Assembly: GCA_010645155.1 (NCBI GenBank)
Contig: JAAGOF010000042.1
Location: 75,630-139,629, forward strand
DNA length: 64,000 nt
Origin: Tigriopus japonicus
Taxonomy: Eukaryota > Arthropoda > Copepoda > Harpacticoida > Harpacticidae
Reading direction: 5' to 3'
Shown: one piece after another, positions 37,636-50,500 of the stretch
Layout: each line of letters starts with the position of its first letter
Position numbering within the stretch: the stretch's first letter is position 1
Made by a program: the position numbers and the translations under genes
Notes under the pieces: generated by a model
Seen by the model: the letters and a program-made list of their open reading frames with translations, nothing else
Databases searched by the model: none
Told to the model about the DNA's origin: nothing

Positions 37636-38634
37636 AATTTTCCCCAACCCTGTCTATTGGTCATATTGACACTAGGAGTGCAGTTTTTCTTCCAAGGAAG
37701 GCCCCAAGTGGGGAAAAAGCGGACACAGAGATATAGACTCACAAATACACCATGATATTACGTTCTGCTTCTTACCACAAGAAACAAAAACAACTTACTG
37801 TGTGGAATAGTGTCTTCCTTCCTCAACCAATCTGTCTTTAATTGGTCGTCTCGTTTCCAAGTACTTGGAAGTACGGCAGTCACCACACATTCAGGTGTAT
37901 GGAGGGAGGCCATATATCAATCAATCAAGTTGTCGTCCATAGCCACATCAATCCATCCATCCATTCATCTATCTACCCTCTAAAAAGTTTGACAGTAGTT
38001 GGTTGCTCTTCAACGGGTCCCTCATTGGATCCATATCGGGGAACATCTGCATTTCCCGTGCTCCTTTGCTTCCATTTCATCACAATCAAACTCGTCCAGG
38101 TTGTTGGCTTGGTGGGTCACGGTCCTCGTCTTTTATTTAACTACCCTTATTGGGGGGGATCATTGGTCTTCTTCCACTTTAAGGAGCCCAATCAACACCG
38201 TGACCCAAGAGAGAAAGAGAGAGAGAGAGTTGGTTGAGGGCGGCGGATCAAAGTAAAAACTTGAAGGAGGAGGAGCACCATCCGTGGCGGATATGCCGTT
38301 CGTTGATCCACGCGGATCCTTTTCCAATAAAATATCATACTTGGTCCTGTCAAGAATGAGAGCACTCAGAAGGCCTCGGTTTGCCGGGGAACATGAGAGC
38401 TACAATAGTCAGCCAGTTAGTCAGTGACTCTGGTTGTTCTCGTCATGGCCGCCGTCGTTGATGAAGATGATGTTGATGTGGTGGGAGTGGAGGCCAGCTG
38501 TCCTCAATCCTCGATCCTCGTCGTTGAGGTTGAGGCTGGGAGATAAAGAGCGGCAGGAAGAGATAACACGAATTGGGATCGCTTTGCTTTTGATGAATCC
38601 TGACCCAGGTATCGAGATTAGTTTCCGATTGCTT

Positions 38635-38668
38635 CCTTTCTTTCTTTCTTTCTTTCGTTCGTTCGTTC
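38635..38668. repeat. (TTTC)n(GTTC)n compound microsatellite
   Basis: About five CTTT units pass into about four GTTC units. Confidence 0.85.
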
Positions 38669-40655
38669 GCTCTTCGGCAAGTCAGTTCTGTCTGCTTGGG
38701 CCTCTTCCTCCTTTTGTCTACGTACTTCATCCGTAAACTACCACTGCTGCTACCACCACATCTCGTTGTTGCTGGAGTTGGTGTGGCTCCTTTTTCTCCT
38801 CGTCTCCTCTTGTTCATCCACTTGTTCCAAGTTGTTGATGTCCTCGACGTTGACGTCGGTGTCGTCATCGAATAAATCAGTTATCGATATGCTCGCTTAC
38901 AAGAAAGACCGTGCTTTTTGATAGTTGTACTGATTCCAATTGGTGAAGCCGGAGTGACTTCCCTTAAAGTGCTACCGAGATCCAACCCTTCATAGTATTG
39001 ACTGCATATCCCAGCCAAGATTGGGGGTCTTCCGGATACCCAACTCCAATGGAGCGATCAACTCAGGTGAATGAATGGAACAACGCGATCACGCCTGAAA
39101 GGATTGAGGACGCTGTGTTCCCTGTGTTTCATTTCAACAAATTTCCCTCTGAGTTGCATTGGCCAGAACACCATCATGTCATATTGACATTTAGAAGTAA
39201 TAATGGAGTGTTCTAAAGAGGCTGTGAGCAGCCCATTGTTTACATAACGGCATTAATGCCGGAGTTTTCGTTGGACGTCGACTGACTGACTTTCCATCCT
39301 GACGACGTGGCCCTCAAATTCAAATCCCAATATTCTTTGAGCAAAAACGAAGTCTCGACTTGCCGAGCATTGACGTTTAAGTCGGCAGCCTTTGAAATAA
39401 AGTAAAAAAGGTCTGAAGAGGCACATTCACTTGAAGCACTCGAGACAATGGAGTTGCCAAATTACCGGGGGTACTTCAACACAGACGATGAAATCGTCAG
39501 AATTTCCATAGGAAGAGGCTGAAATCAATGGATTTTCAATGCTCATCCACTTGTCGTGGATCCAAGTTTCTACGTTATGAAACTGGACCCCTGATCCCTG
39601 TCACGAACAGAAACGCTGTCTATTTTTAAAGTTTTTTGTACCCTTTGGCCTGAATGTACCTCGTAGAGTTAGTTGTCAGTACCTTTTGGGTAGGCCAATT
39701 TAATTTTGGGAGTTGCTCTCGGTCTTTGTGTCTTCCTGGCTTGGCTGGAACGAAGTGGAACTCTCTCGTTCCAAATCTGAGTCGAGCTGAGAGTTCGTGT
39801 TCGTTCTTTCATAATAATGCACAACGTCAAATCGGGGAAAAGGAAAAGTTTACAAGATGGCTCGACATGTTCGTTGCAACTTTTTCTCCTCGTGGAGTTT
39901 CGAAATGCAATGTGGAACAACCTGATCTCGTTTGACAAGTTCCTTAACCAGGCATCCCGGCAATGCAATAACAGCCTCCGGCTAATTGATACTTTGATGT
40001 TTCATGGCTCATGATGACTGACTGGTTCTTTCAACAGGCTCTGGAAATGAAACCGTGGACAGGAATTGAATTTTGCCATATAACGGCGATCTCTCTCTAT
40101 TGATGGGGGTTTAGGAGCTGAAGCTAATGTTTTGATCTACCTCTTATAGTTTTGAGTTTTGGTCCACCTTTTCTAGTTTTGACAGTTTGTTTGGCTTTTG
40201 TTGATTGGGTTGGCGAATAGTAACCCCCACCATTTACAACTTAATCACCCTAGATGATGATCTCTTAAGGTCATGGTCACATGAACAAGTTCATTGAACG
40301 TGCTCAATATCCACCACTAAGCCTTGTGGAATAATTGACATTTAGGCTTGATTTCTAGCTATCAATTGACAACACCTGTATTGTTCTTTGATTTTGCTTT
40401 TACCATGTCGTTGCCTGACACGCAAATAACATACTTGCCCATGTTTCAAGCTCCCTAATATCAGGCCTTCCAAGGGAGTTAATTTGAACAAAATATTTTT
40501 TCCCCAAATGTTTGGACCAAATTCTAGAACAGTTGGTTGAGCAACAGTTCTCTTGTTCGCTCCCTTGGCATTGCAAATATGGAACAATTCCGCCGAGTTT
40601 TAAGTTTTCTGCAGTATTCCCCGAGATGAAATTGGAACCTGAAGGAAGTCAGGGG

Positions 40656-40695
40656 CAGGCTGGCAGGCAGGCAGGCAGCCTGGCAGGCAGGCAGC
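40656..40695. repeat. (GGCA)n microsatellite
   Basis: Interrupted GGCA/GCAG tetranucleotide run. Confidence 0.8.
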
Positions 40696-41097
40696 ACGTG
40701 GCAGGGCCAACCGTGTCAAAGGGGATTTTCTGGTCCCCGAACTAATTTCTCAAACACTTTGCCTTCAATCCCTTCCCAAAAGACGGAACTTACTTGTTCC
40801 TTGGTTCTTGGTATGGGCTGGACAGCCACAAAAATGAGCAAATGAGGCTTGGGGCAGCCGTAATGAGGGGAGGAGGGGGAGAGCACCCACCAAATTACGA
40901 ATCTACACTTGTTTGGAGCCAAGTGATTCCGTCGAAAACTTTGCCCAACGAAGGCATGAAGTGATCCTTTACGGTCCTTAACGGTAATGGTCCCAAGCAA
41001 AGTTTGGTCTTTTTCCTCCCCGCCCCTTCTGAAGTACATCCATCCATAGCCGTAAGAAGTCCGTAATTTTTTTCCTCTTCTTGTTATTGATTTACAG

Positions 41098-41507
41098 GAA
41101 CTTGAGCCGTTGTTCTTGAACTCCGCGGCGTCCACAGCCACCACTCCCTTGGACGTGAACCTCCTGGCTCCGTTGTTGTCGACCCCGTTTGGCGGGTCCA
41201 CCACGCGCGCGTCCATCAGCTCGTACTCGGCCTTTGATGTTGGGTCGGCGGGTGTTGGCGCTGATCACCATTTCAATCACCGCGGATCCCTCATTTCCGG
41301 CGGCGGACCAGTCATGGACGGAGAGAACCGCATCACCCTCAACGTGGGCGGCGTGCGTTACGAGACGTACAAGGCCACACTCAAGAAAATCCCGGCCACG
41401 CGGTTGTCGCGCCTTACCGAGGCCTTGGCCAACTACGACCCCGTACTCAATGAGTACTTCTTCGACCGGCATCCCGGGGTATTTGCTCAAATTCTCAACT
41501 ACTACAG
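41098..41507 (+). CDS. Shaw: Shaw exon: N-terminal extension and first half of T1 domain
   Basis: The exon follows acceptor TTTACAG and ends in AG|GTAAG (phase 2). From Met 41314 it reads [13 protein letters not shown], which aligns with the start of Drosophila Shaw (MDSENR..LNVGG). It then runs through the conserved T1 core with [11 protein letters not shown] and [11 protein letters not shown]. The frame is also open for the 72 codons upstream of this Met (41098-41313). That part is Ser/Ala/Gly/Leu-rich, GC-rich and has no Met of its own, so it is either the C-terminal end of an N-terminal extension started in an upstream exon or 5' UTR. The GC-rich codon use favours coding. Confidence 0.9.
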
Positions 41508-44500
41508 GTAAGAAGAATGAATGCCATGTTGGGCTCCTCCAGTCCAAATATGTCACTAATGTCTGTGTATGGACATCCAAATATGATATGAACGAAAGCC
41601 ACTGTTGTTTCATAGAACGTAGACGAGTGAGTTGGGTCGGCATCTCTCAAGACAAGATGGTTTATTTAATTAGCGCACATACGTACACTCATACAAGTGC
41701 GAGCCTGCTATCGCTGGGTTCCTAAGATTGTTGGGAAATGGGATTTCTCATTTCCAGTTCAGCTGGTGCCTCACGGAAATGTCGTCTTGATTACTCCACT
41801 GCCAAATTGGATTAAACTCGAGAGCCTATTCCGGGTTCAAGACGGACAAAATTTAGAGCAACGAAGAGTGTTTGGACACTCACTTGTACCTAAAGAATAC
41901 ACTCCCGGTAGTATTTTTCACATTAGGTCAGTTGTTGCGGTCATTTGTTGAAGTAAAGTGGAAGCATACTAAGACACCACAGAGTAGTAAGCGGAGCTTC
42001 TGCACTAAGATTAGTATGTACTTTGTCTTACTATGTTTTCACCAAAGTGTCAAGTGCCACCAACCACCCAACCACTGACTTTCAGTCCGCAGTTTGGCAG
42101 GTATGGTTGGTTGGTTAATGTGGAAATGTAAATGATGTAATCAAAGGGCCTCAAAATTTAGAGTGGGTCTTTCAAAGGCTTCCTTCCCTCATCACAAAAT
42201 GAGCCTAGCCTTACATGGACGATGCTGACCATTGTGATTGTAAAGGATCTTCATCCTGGAATCTGAAATGTCCTCAGGCTTCTCGTCACATCATAGAGAG
42301 CTCTTGTTTTCGTTACTTTCAGAGCTAACCAAAGATTAATTTGGCATATTCCTTATGAAACTGCAAGTTGTCATTTCAAGTATGTTTATGTTGTTTGAGC
42401 TCGGGATTTGAATTTTGTCAATTTGTCTCCTGAAAGCAAGTGGAAAAAAGTTTGCATTGTATATACGAGTATTAACCTGGGACCACCAGCCGTGTGGAAT
42501 CATTTACGGTAACCAAAACTCTTCTTCACTTTAAACTTATATTGAAGTCTAAAAATGAGACTTTTTTACCAATAAACAGTATTCTTTCTCATTACCCAAA
42601 TTTGCCCTCCAAACGACGCTAATTTTACTTCACATTAATGTAGCATAACATGTACAAAATACACGTACAACCATCATTTTTGAAACGAGGGGGTTGAGGG
42701 TTAGGCTATTTTTAACGTCCCGTTGTGCAGCCTTTTGAGGAAATATGAGCATATGAACGAGGAAAAAGCGGAAGTACGAACAAATATTTGATTTTCATTA
42801 CCTACCTCTGGCACATAATGAAGAGAGCCACTGAAGTGCCAAATTCAGGCTATTAAGAATGACTACCAATTAACACAATTAAAAAGACAAAAAGTGTCCA
42901 CCATGTAGACGTGTCATTTTAACACTTGTCAATAAACTAAGAGTTTGTACTTTCTCCCTTTTTTCTCGGGGGATGAGTGGAATTAGTCTTTGGAGATGCT
43001 CTAATAGCCCGCTGGCCTTTTTGGCGCATTGCCTTTTTCCCGTTCTGATCACCAGAGATTTGGTTGGACGACGTGCCCTTCACTCCCTCCCTCACAAACT
43101 ACTAACTCGCGCCTCAAAAAAGCACTCACTCCTCTTGTCCTTGGAGAAGAGGTGCATTTCCTCGGCCCATCCAATACAGTCGATTGGATTTGATTTCTTT
43201 TCGCCACACTGCCAACATTAACTAGAGATGCACTCCAGCCATCCATCTATCAAGAGATTGACTGACGTCTTCCAATAACAAAATGATCCCCCCCAAAACG
43301 AGGACGGAAATCGATGAAGCTGCCAAACGTCTGCACAATTTCCTTGCACATCTGGGCTGGATTAGGAGACACTCACTGTGTGACAATGACAGGCCTTTCT
43401 GAGCTCCACAAAGACGCCCATTGCATTCATTCATAGATCGTCACCTTCCTTCCTTCCTTCTTCCCCTCTTTCGTCTTCAAAGGAATTGAACTGAAGGTCT
43501 TTCTCTCCATTATTTTTTTGTCAAATTTATCGCTTGAACCCAAACAGTTTTCATACCCGGGAATGACATTAACTTAGTTCCATCTTGATAAACGAGCTTT
43601 CCCCACTGGGTGACTAACCAAAAATCATTGAATAAAAGCTTGCTTGAAGAAAGGGGGAAGACAAACAAACCATACAACGAAGAAATACCCTGTTTGAGAG
43701 CATATGAATACCCAGTGCTCTAACTTGGACCATTTCTCAGCGTGACATTTTTCAAAAGAACGGGATTCTCTCCTCATTGAGAAGGAATTATGCGGTTCTT
43801 TCGCTTTTATGCACCAAAATTGTTGTAGTCTCGACTCTCAACGGAAAGCTCTACGTGCTAGGGTTTGTTATATTCCAAAATGTTCGCGAGAATAATGATG
43901 CCACAATAATATGAAGTTGAGAAAAGTGCTAAAATATGTTCTTGAGGGCAAGACTGTTTGTGCCAATTGTTCAAAGGAATGAGGAACACAAAACCAGGAG
44001 ATCAACTAATCTTTTGCGGACAGCCTTTGTCGTCAAGGTTTTTGGTCTTAATGGGAAGCCCACAATGCACTGCACATGTGAAAGCTGGGGAAATTGAAAT
44101 TGAGCTTCTTGGTCTTTTCTTGTCTTTGCCATCAAGTTGCTTGGATTCCCCTCCATTTCTCATCCGTTCCCCGGGAAGCTGTCCAAGAATTTAGGTTTCA
44201 AGGACTTGTTCAAGAATGGACTGAAATAACATGACCGACTTAGAACTAGCATCAATGTCTGATCCAAGTTTGACGACGTCTTCTTCAATTATGGTTCTTT
44301 TTAGGACGGGCAAATTGCACTATCCCACCCACGTGTGCGGTCCATTGTTCGAACAGGAACTCGAATTCTGGGGTCTGGATGCGAATCAAGTGGAGCCGTG
44401 TTGTTGGATGACCTACACAGTCCATCGAGATACCGAGGTGAGTGAGTGAGTGTGTGAGTGAGTGCGTTCGTGAGACATGTGTTTTGAGAACTTCATTTCA

Positions 44501-47500
44501 ACCGTGCCACATACTAGGTCCAATCAAAAGGGGATTATTGGGGAAAAGATTACCGTTTGGGCACTCAAATATTGGGTTCACAATATTAGTCTTGGCCGGA
44601 ACCTGAAAGATTTGACTTGAGGACGGCACGCACTCTGTCTCGCAGCAACTTTCGTTAGTTATGTATGGATCCCCGTTGTCACATCGCTCAATGCGTGCCC
44701 TGAAGTCATTCGATCATATTCAGGAGGAAAAGTTTGCCTTCTCGCAAAAAAAGAGCTCGAGCTCAGGCCTGGAAAGCTTCATTGTTCTCTCGAATATCAG
44801 AGGGATGGGCTGTCAGGCCCTTTCGTTGTCCCTTCATGTTCCTGGGAATAAAAAAAATGCGAATACTACCGGAATGTCTACATTTTCTGAACTAATTTGA
44901 TCTTACAGGCCACACTGACCATCCTGGATAAATTGGACATCGAGAGTGAACATCCCACTGAAGAAGAAGTGGCCCGAAAGTTTGGCTGGGAGGAGGATTA
45001 CCACGCCGACACGCTCACACTTTGGCAGAAACTGAAGCCCAAGGTGTTTTCACTTTTCGATGAGCCCCACTCATCCACATGTGCCAAGGTCAGTACTTCA
45101 AAAAACACCCACTGCTATGCTCCCACTCTCACTCAAAACTAAGTGTCATCCCTCACGCACAGTGTAACTAGAAACCCTTTATTAAAATACTGGCCGGCTT
45201 GGGTGAAATGGTGGTTCCGAATTTTGTTAGCCCTGTTTGGTCGTCAATGGCCAGTCAGAAAACTAAACTTTAAAAAAGAGATGAGCTCAATTTAATGAAA
45301 GGTCAACATGGAGACGGTTTTGGTCTAGAAGTTTTTGATTTGGTGATCTAGATGCTTTGCCCATTCACATAATATAGTCTCATTTTATGATGTAGAAATG
45401 GATCTTCCTCCTAGAATTGTAACCTACACCTGCTCTAATGTAAATATGTCAGCCAAAGATGTTTCAAATTTTAAACTGTGCTGTCCCTAACACTAAGTTG
45501 GTTTGTAACAACAAATTTCACCAATTATTTTGAATTTTGAAGCAATGCTTTTAACATATTTGGTGCATGTAGAGTGTTGTAATGCATTTATCATTAACTT
45601 GGACATGATTTTAAGTGTGTTGCCAAAATTGCTTCAATAAATGGGGCTAGGCCCTCCAACAGAAAGCACCAGAATTAGAAATATCACGCTTCCCGCAGGT
45701 TAGGGGGCATTAACAACCATAGATTTCGTCGTCTGTACATAGATTGCTAGTCTGTCAGTACAGGGTCCCTAATTTTATCTAACCATTGTGCACGTAAGGA
45801 CAGTGGTGTGAATTTCAACCAAATGCAAACCACCAACAGGTGTGGTTCGAGGCTATTTGAACCCACCACTCGTTTTCATGATGTTTCTCGTCTTGAATGG
45901 AAGAGTAGTGAGTGCGGGAGTGAATGCAAGGGGAAAACGCTCCTCATATCATAGCGAGTTAGTAGTACGTACACTACAAGCGTACGAACGAACGTTGGTC
46001 CTCTCCAAATTGAAATGCATTCCTCGTTTCAAGACCTGCTCACGCAAGCTCGGACCTGAAGGCCGGAAAAAAACGACGTCCTTGATATACGACTTGAGCC
46101 TGAAGGAATGTGTGAGCAACCTGTACAGACGTAGAACAACGCTGGCTGCTTCACAACTCTCAAATTGACCCTCGGTTTGGTGGAGAAGAAATTTGTTGAA
46201 AGCCTCCAAGTTCACCATTTCTCACTTGATTCGCCAAGTCCATTTACTCACCTGCCAGTCTCAAACCCAATCTGAAATCTGTTGGGTCCGCTAGTTCGTT
46301 CGTACGTAGAAAGTGGGTGGTTGCATGAACGTAGTTTGGAGGTTGTTTTGAGAACAAACGTTTTCATCTGGTTTATGAGAGGAACGTCAAAGAAGTAGTG
46401 AGGTTTGTGCCTAAAGATGGACCGAGAGGGGTCCTTTTGTGCTGTTGCATACGTGTGAACCTTGGAAGAGGTTGGTGGTTCGCTTGATCCTGCAGTAAAA
46501 CAGGACTGGGTGAAGAAAGTCTCCCTCCAGAGTCTAAGCTTAACGCGCCATTTCTCGGGCCATTAGACAGGAAAATTTTTTCAATCCGAGGGTCCCTCGT
46601 GTCCATTGCATGTGGAACGCTACAAGGAAAGATGCCTTGACGTGATGTGGCAACCCTGATTTATGGAACGCGCTTGGCCAGAGAGAGAGAGAGAGAGAGA
46701 GAGAGAGCAGTGCTTAAGAAGAAACCTGCGGGGTTTTTCTGCTTTGAAAGGGTTGGGTCGCAAATTTCAAATTTAGCCTAGAATGAAATTCTCCCGGGTT
46801 CGCCAACCGAGTGGTTCGACCAACTGGGTCTGACCAAATTGGCCCTGTATTCTAGATCTGTGGTTCGTTTCGTCATTTGGACCCAGACAAGAGCGGCGAA
46901 TAAAACCACAAGTCATTGTGAGCTTAATTGGAACTCTTTATCTTTATTCCCATTGTCAAAGTAAAGGTACGGAAGAGTTTGGGGATTTCTTTTTTGATCT
47001 CGGCGAAAGAAGAGTACCGAAGATGGATCAAGTCAAGGCCATTGTGTCCCGACGATTGCTGAGTATATTCTTGGCAATGTCTCCTACCTACAATGCAGCA
47101 GGTCTTACTCATTGACTTTCATTTCGTGATACAAATTTCTACAAAGTGGATAAATAAGGTCTCTTTTTGTCAGGATAAGTGTCCATGAATCCAATATCTA
47201 AAATAAAACGCCAGCATTAGTTGCGTGTAAATATCAGTCAAAGCGAATGCTCTCCGGAGAAATGAAGAACCCAGAATCACTTCCAAAACACTCTTTAGTG
47301 TACATCCAATTGGGACAAAAGTAATAAAGATAAAAAAGACAATAAGTAGAAAACCATATTTTTGTTGCATAATAAGCCTCACATTTGAGGAAAATGATCT
47401 GCCTTTGGCTACATTTTTTAAATTCGTCTTGAAAAAGCATGTGTACAATGGTTTTTGGGACATGTTCTCAAGTTGCTGCCGTCATCAGGATCCCGTAAAC

Positions 47501-50500
47501 AATTTAAAAGCTTAACTCTGCCAGTGTTTTGGAGACGCTAGAGTTGCCCAGTTGACGTTTAGGACACCTTTTTATGAGGACGGCGTGTGAGGTGCAAGCA
47601 AGCATCAGCTTGCTCAAAATGCTCCAATATTTCTGTCGTGTGTCATAGTTTGTACTGCGTACATCTCGCCCAAAACGGGGCAGGACTGTAAGTGATAGTG
47701 GAAAATTGGCAGTCACATTTAAAAGACAGCTTGCAATACCAAGTTCAATAACGCAGTCTCTTGAACTTCCGGGTTTGAACTGGTTGAACATTTGGCAAAA
47801 GGTGACGCATTAGAGGCAGAGCGGTGCTAAAAGGTCAAAATGGTCAAATACTCGCAAGAGTTCATCTTCCTGAAGAATGAAAAGTCGGACTACAAAATGT
47901 TTAAATTCTCGTCAAAAACGTGACCAATCCTTTTCAAATAAAAAAAAGGTCATACTATTCAACTAAATCGGAGCAAGATATTTGATCCCTCGTCTTTCAA
48001 GATGCTGCTCATTGAGTATCGAGGTGTTTCTTCAATGGATTAGTGCGGTCGAACGAATTCAGTTAGGGATTCTTGGGGCCAAATGACTAGAGGTGGGCCA
48101 GATCTCAGGCTTTGATATTCAAAGGTTTGAATTTTGGATCACAAGGGGAAAATTATTTTGTACCTTGATCTCATGCTGTTGATAGACTAAAATTTTAATG
48201 AAGCTCGGAAATTTTTAAGACACTTTTATCAAGCTTGTTGAAGCGCGAGTCTAGGCTCCGACATATCCCTAGCCATTTGGCCCCAAAGACCCCTAGCTGA
48301 ATTCGTCCGACCGCACTAATCCATTCTAACTCATGAATTCCCGCCTGCACGCATGCTTAAACTAAAGTCAATCTTTGAAAACCTTTGACCCTCTTAAATA
48401 AAGAGCACTATTTTCGAAATGTAGCTGTAGACGCCATTTAATGTCGGTTTACTCAAGACTGAGGCAACTGGAATGAGGCTTCCCTCACCCCTGGAGTATT
48501 CACAACACAGGTTGCTTCTAAGCTAACAGAATTAAACCGAAAAATCATATTAAAACATAATTGAGATGGCCTAATGTTTCGTATATTCCTTTTCCAGATC
48601 ATATCTGTGATTTCCGTCTTCTTCATCCTGACTTCGATCTTCTCGTTTTGCTTGAAGACGCATCCGAACTTCCGCGTTCCCGTGATACGGAATGTGACGG
48701 TGCAAGATCGTTTCGCCAATGCCACTTACTGGACCTTGGACAAGTCTCAAACCTTTCCTCATGATGCCTTCTTCTACGTGGAGCTGTTGTGCAACATCTG
48801 GTTTACCATCGAGTGCATCATTCGATTCACGGTGTCGCCCTCGGTGCGTTTGTTCCTCCAGTCCCCGCTGAACTGGATCGATTTTGTGGCCACTTTGAGC
48901 TTCTACAGTGATATGCTGCTTCAGCACTTTTTCAAGGACATGGAGAACGCCGATATTCTCGAGTTCTTCTCCATCATCCGCATCTTGCGGCTCTTTAAAC
49001 TGACCCGACACTCTCCGGGACTCAAGATTCTCATTCACACGTTCAAGGCCAGTTCCAAGGAGCTCACTTTGCTGGTGTTCTTCCTGATCTTGGGCATGGT
49101 GATCTTTGCCAGTTTGGTGTACTACGCCGAGCGCTTGCACGCCAACCCCAAGAATGACTTCAAGAGCATTCCCGAGGGACTGTGGTGGGCGGTGGTGACC
49201 ATGACCACGGTGGGATACGGGGACATGGTGCCCAAGACCTATGCCGGCCTCATCGTGGGCTCACTGTGTGCTTTGTCAGGTGTACTTGTGATTGCTTTAC
49301 CCGTGCCCGTGATTGTCTCCAACTTCAGCATGTTCTACAGTCACACCCAGGTAAGAGCCATTTTATCGGATGAGTCATACCGGCAGTCAATAACATCCCA
49401 AAAATAGGGATGAACTAAAAAGGCACACAAACTAACATTATTAGGTTAGCTTTAAAAGATTAAAAACTCCGTTCTTTTGGTTGTGTTTTTGAACTACGTG
49501 CGTTTTGGCGGCTCGAGTGTGTTCCGCAGAGTTTTTCAATTGGCTTTGAGGTGAACCCAAGAAGGTGGGACTGAGAGGTCTGTTAGCTTTGGGTTCTTAA
49601 TGAGCCGTTGCGACGAGAAGTCTGCTTCTGATAGGGAGGAGAGCTAAAAGGCATCATGCTCTTTGGTGGTTGAGAGAGGCACCAAAAGCTGAAAGGCATC
49701 ATCATCCTCTACTTGACTTTCTGGGCGAATGAAAGCGGTTGGAGTCTCACGTTCTGTGCCTACTTGACATGGACTTCCTCGATCGATTCAGGACCGCGAC
49801 ACACTCCAATGGAAATGTTTCACGAGGAAAATGCTTGGGACAGCTAGAATGCCGTTAAACTTGTTGGTGTTAAACATGGAAGTGAATTCGAAGACTGCTC
49901 TGTTTCTTTGTTGACGAATGTGGCATGATTTAACCTGATTTATCCCCAAACTGTGCCATGTTGAGAATATAATGCTAGTGGAACCATCAGAGGAAAGTAA
50001 TTGCCATTTGCCTACAAAGCGGCATCAAAAAACCCCGATGAAGATGGTTACGGGAGGCACAAAACCCTAAATCACAACGACGTCGTTCAAATTTCTATTG
50101 CGTTCGAAATCATTTCAAATTTGCCTTGTAAAAAAGTATTTGCATATCCCTTAAAAGTTAAGCAAGAAAACCTGCCTCGAAAGGGCTCGTCAAAAACAAG
50201 CGAAGCTAGAATTCGTACTCATGGCCATATTTGGACACAATACACATTTATTGTGATTCTCTTTGGAAAAAAAAAATGCTGACTGGCTGGACCTTTCAAT
50301 ATTTGCCCACTCATCGGTGATTGCGTGCACGAGTTTCCTTTGGCAACTTTTTAACGCCTTCTGAAGGCCTGACTAGAGCGCTAGCCTGACCACAATCTCG
50401 TTGCACGATGATACAAAAGTTTGACAACGACAATTTCAACATGGACCGGCTAGTCTGTTTGGTTTTCGTTGACTATTCTTGGAAAGAGAAAGTCTACTAT

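Larger units (their letters stand above)
36623..37652. mobile_element. hAT-like non-autonomous DNA transposon with subterminal repeat arrays
   Basis: The left end reads CAGAGTTGGGCCAATTAC. The reverse complement of the right end reads CAGGGTTGGGGAAAATTG. Terminal inverted repeats of the form CAGnGTTGGG are typical of hAT elements. The 8 bases outside each end, TCTATCGA and TCTATTGG, agree at six positions, consistent with an aged 8-bp target duplication. Both ends continue into tandem arrays rich in AATTAC. The middle (about 36860-37370) has no open frame resembling a transposase. Length is 1,030 bases. The boundaries are seen directly; the superfamily is inferred from TIR style and duplication length. 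Confidence 0.75.
37661..41097. other. region upstream of the first recognised channel exon
   Basis: This probably contains the 5' part of the channel gene or its promoter, because the exon at 41098 starts in mid-frame. Two candidate upstream coding ends are visible, neither proven: ATG 38445 to a weak GTTGAG donor at 38529, and ATG 39049 to a GTGAAT donor at 39067. Both are phase 0, as needed. Simple repeats include a GAGA run near 38211-38230, TTTC/GTTC tetranucleotides at 38635-38668 and GGCA tetranucleotides at about 40656-40695. Confidence 0.35.
45089..48597 (+). other. Shaw intron containing a MITE and a GA microsatellite
   Basis: 3.5-kb intron, GTCAGT...TTTCCAG. It holds a (GA)n run at about 46681-46708 and the 292-bp inverted-repeat element at 48034-48325. 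A 96-codon frame at 45878-46168 was considered and not accepted. Confidence 0.8.

Noticed and set aside
38443..38868. 141-codon minus-strand Lys/Arg/Thr-rich frame
   Set aside because: It is driven by TTTC/GTTC and other simple repeats on the opposite strand.
45878..46168. 96-codon frame with a hydrophobic start and a GKR site, inside a Shaw intron
   Set aside because: It superficially resembles a secreted peptide, but the hydrophobic segment is weak, there is no splice or polyA context, and base composition matches the intron.
47170..47791. two adjacent minus-strand frames, one hydrophobic, within a Shaw intron
   Set aside because: They could look like a receptor or transposon fragment, but no diagnostic motif is visible and the splice sites needed to join them are not evident.
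48571..49140. 189-codon minus-strand frame over the S1-S6 exon
   Set aside because: It is a shadow of the Shaw core exon, whose + strand translation is strongly conserved.
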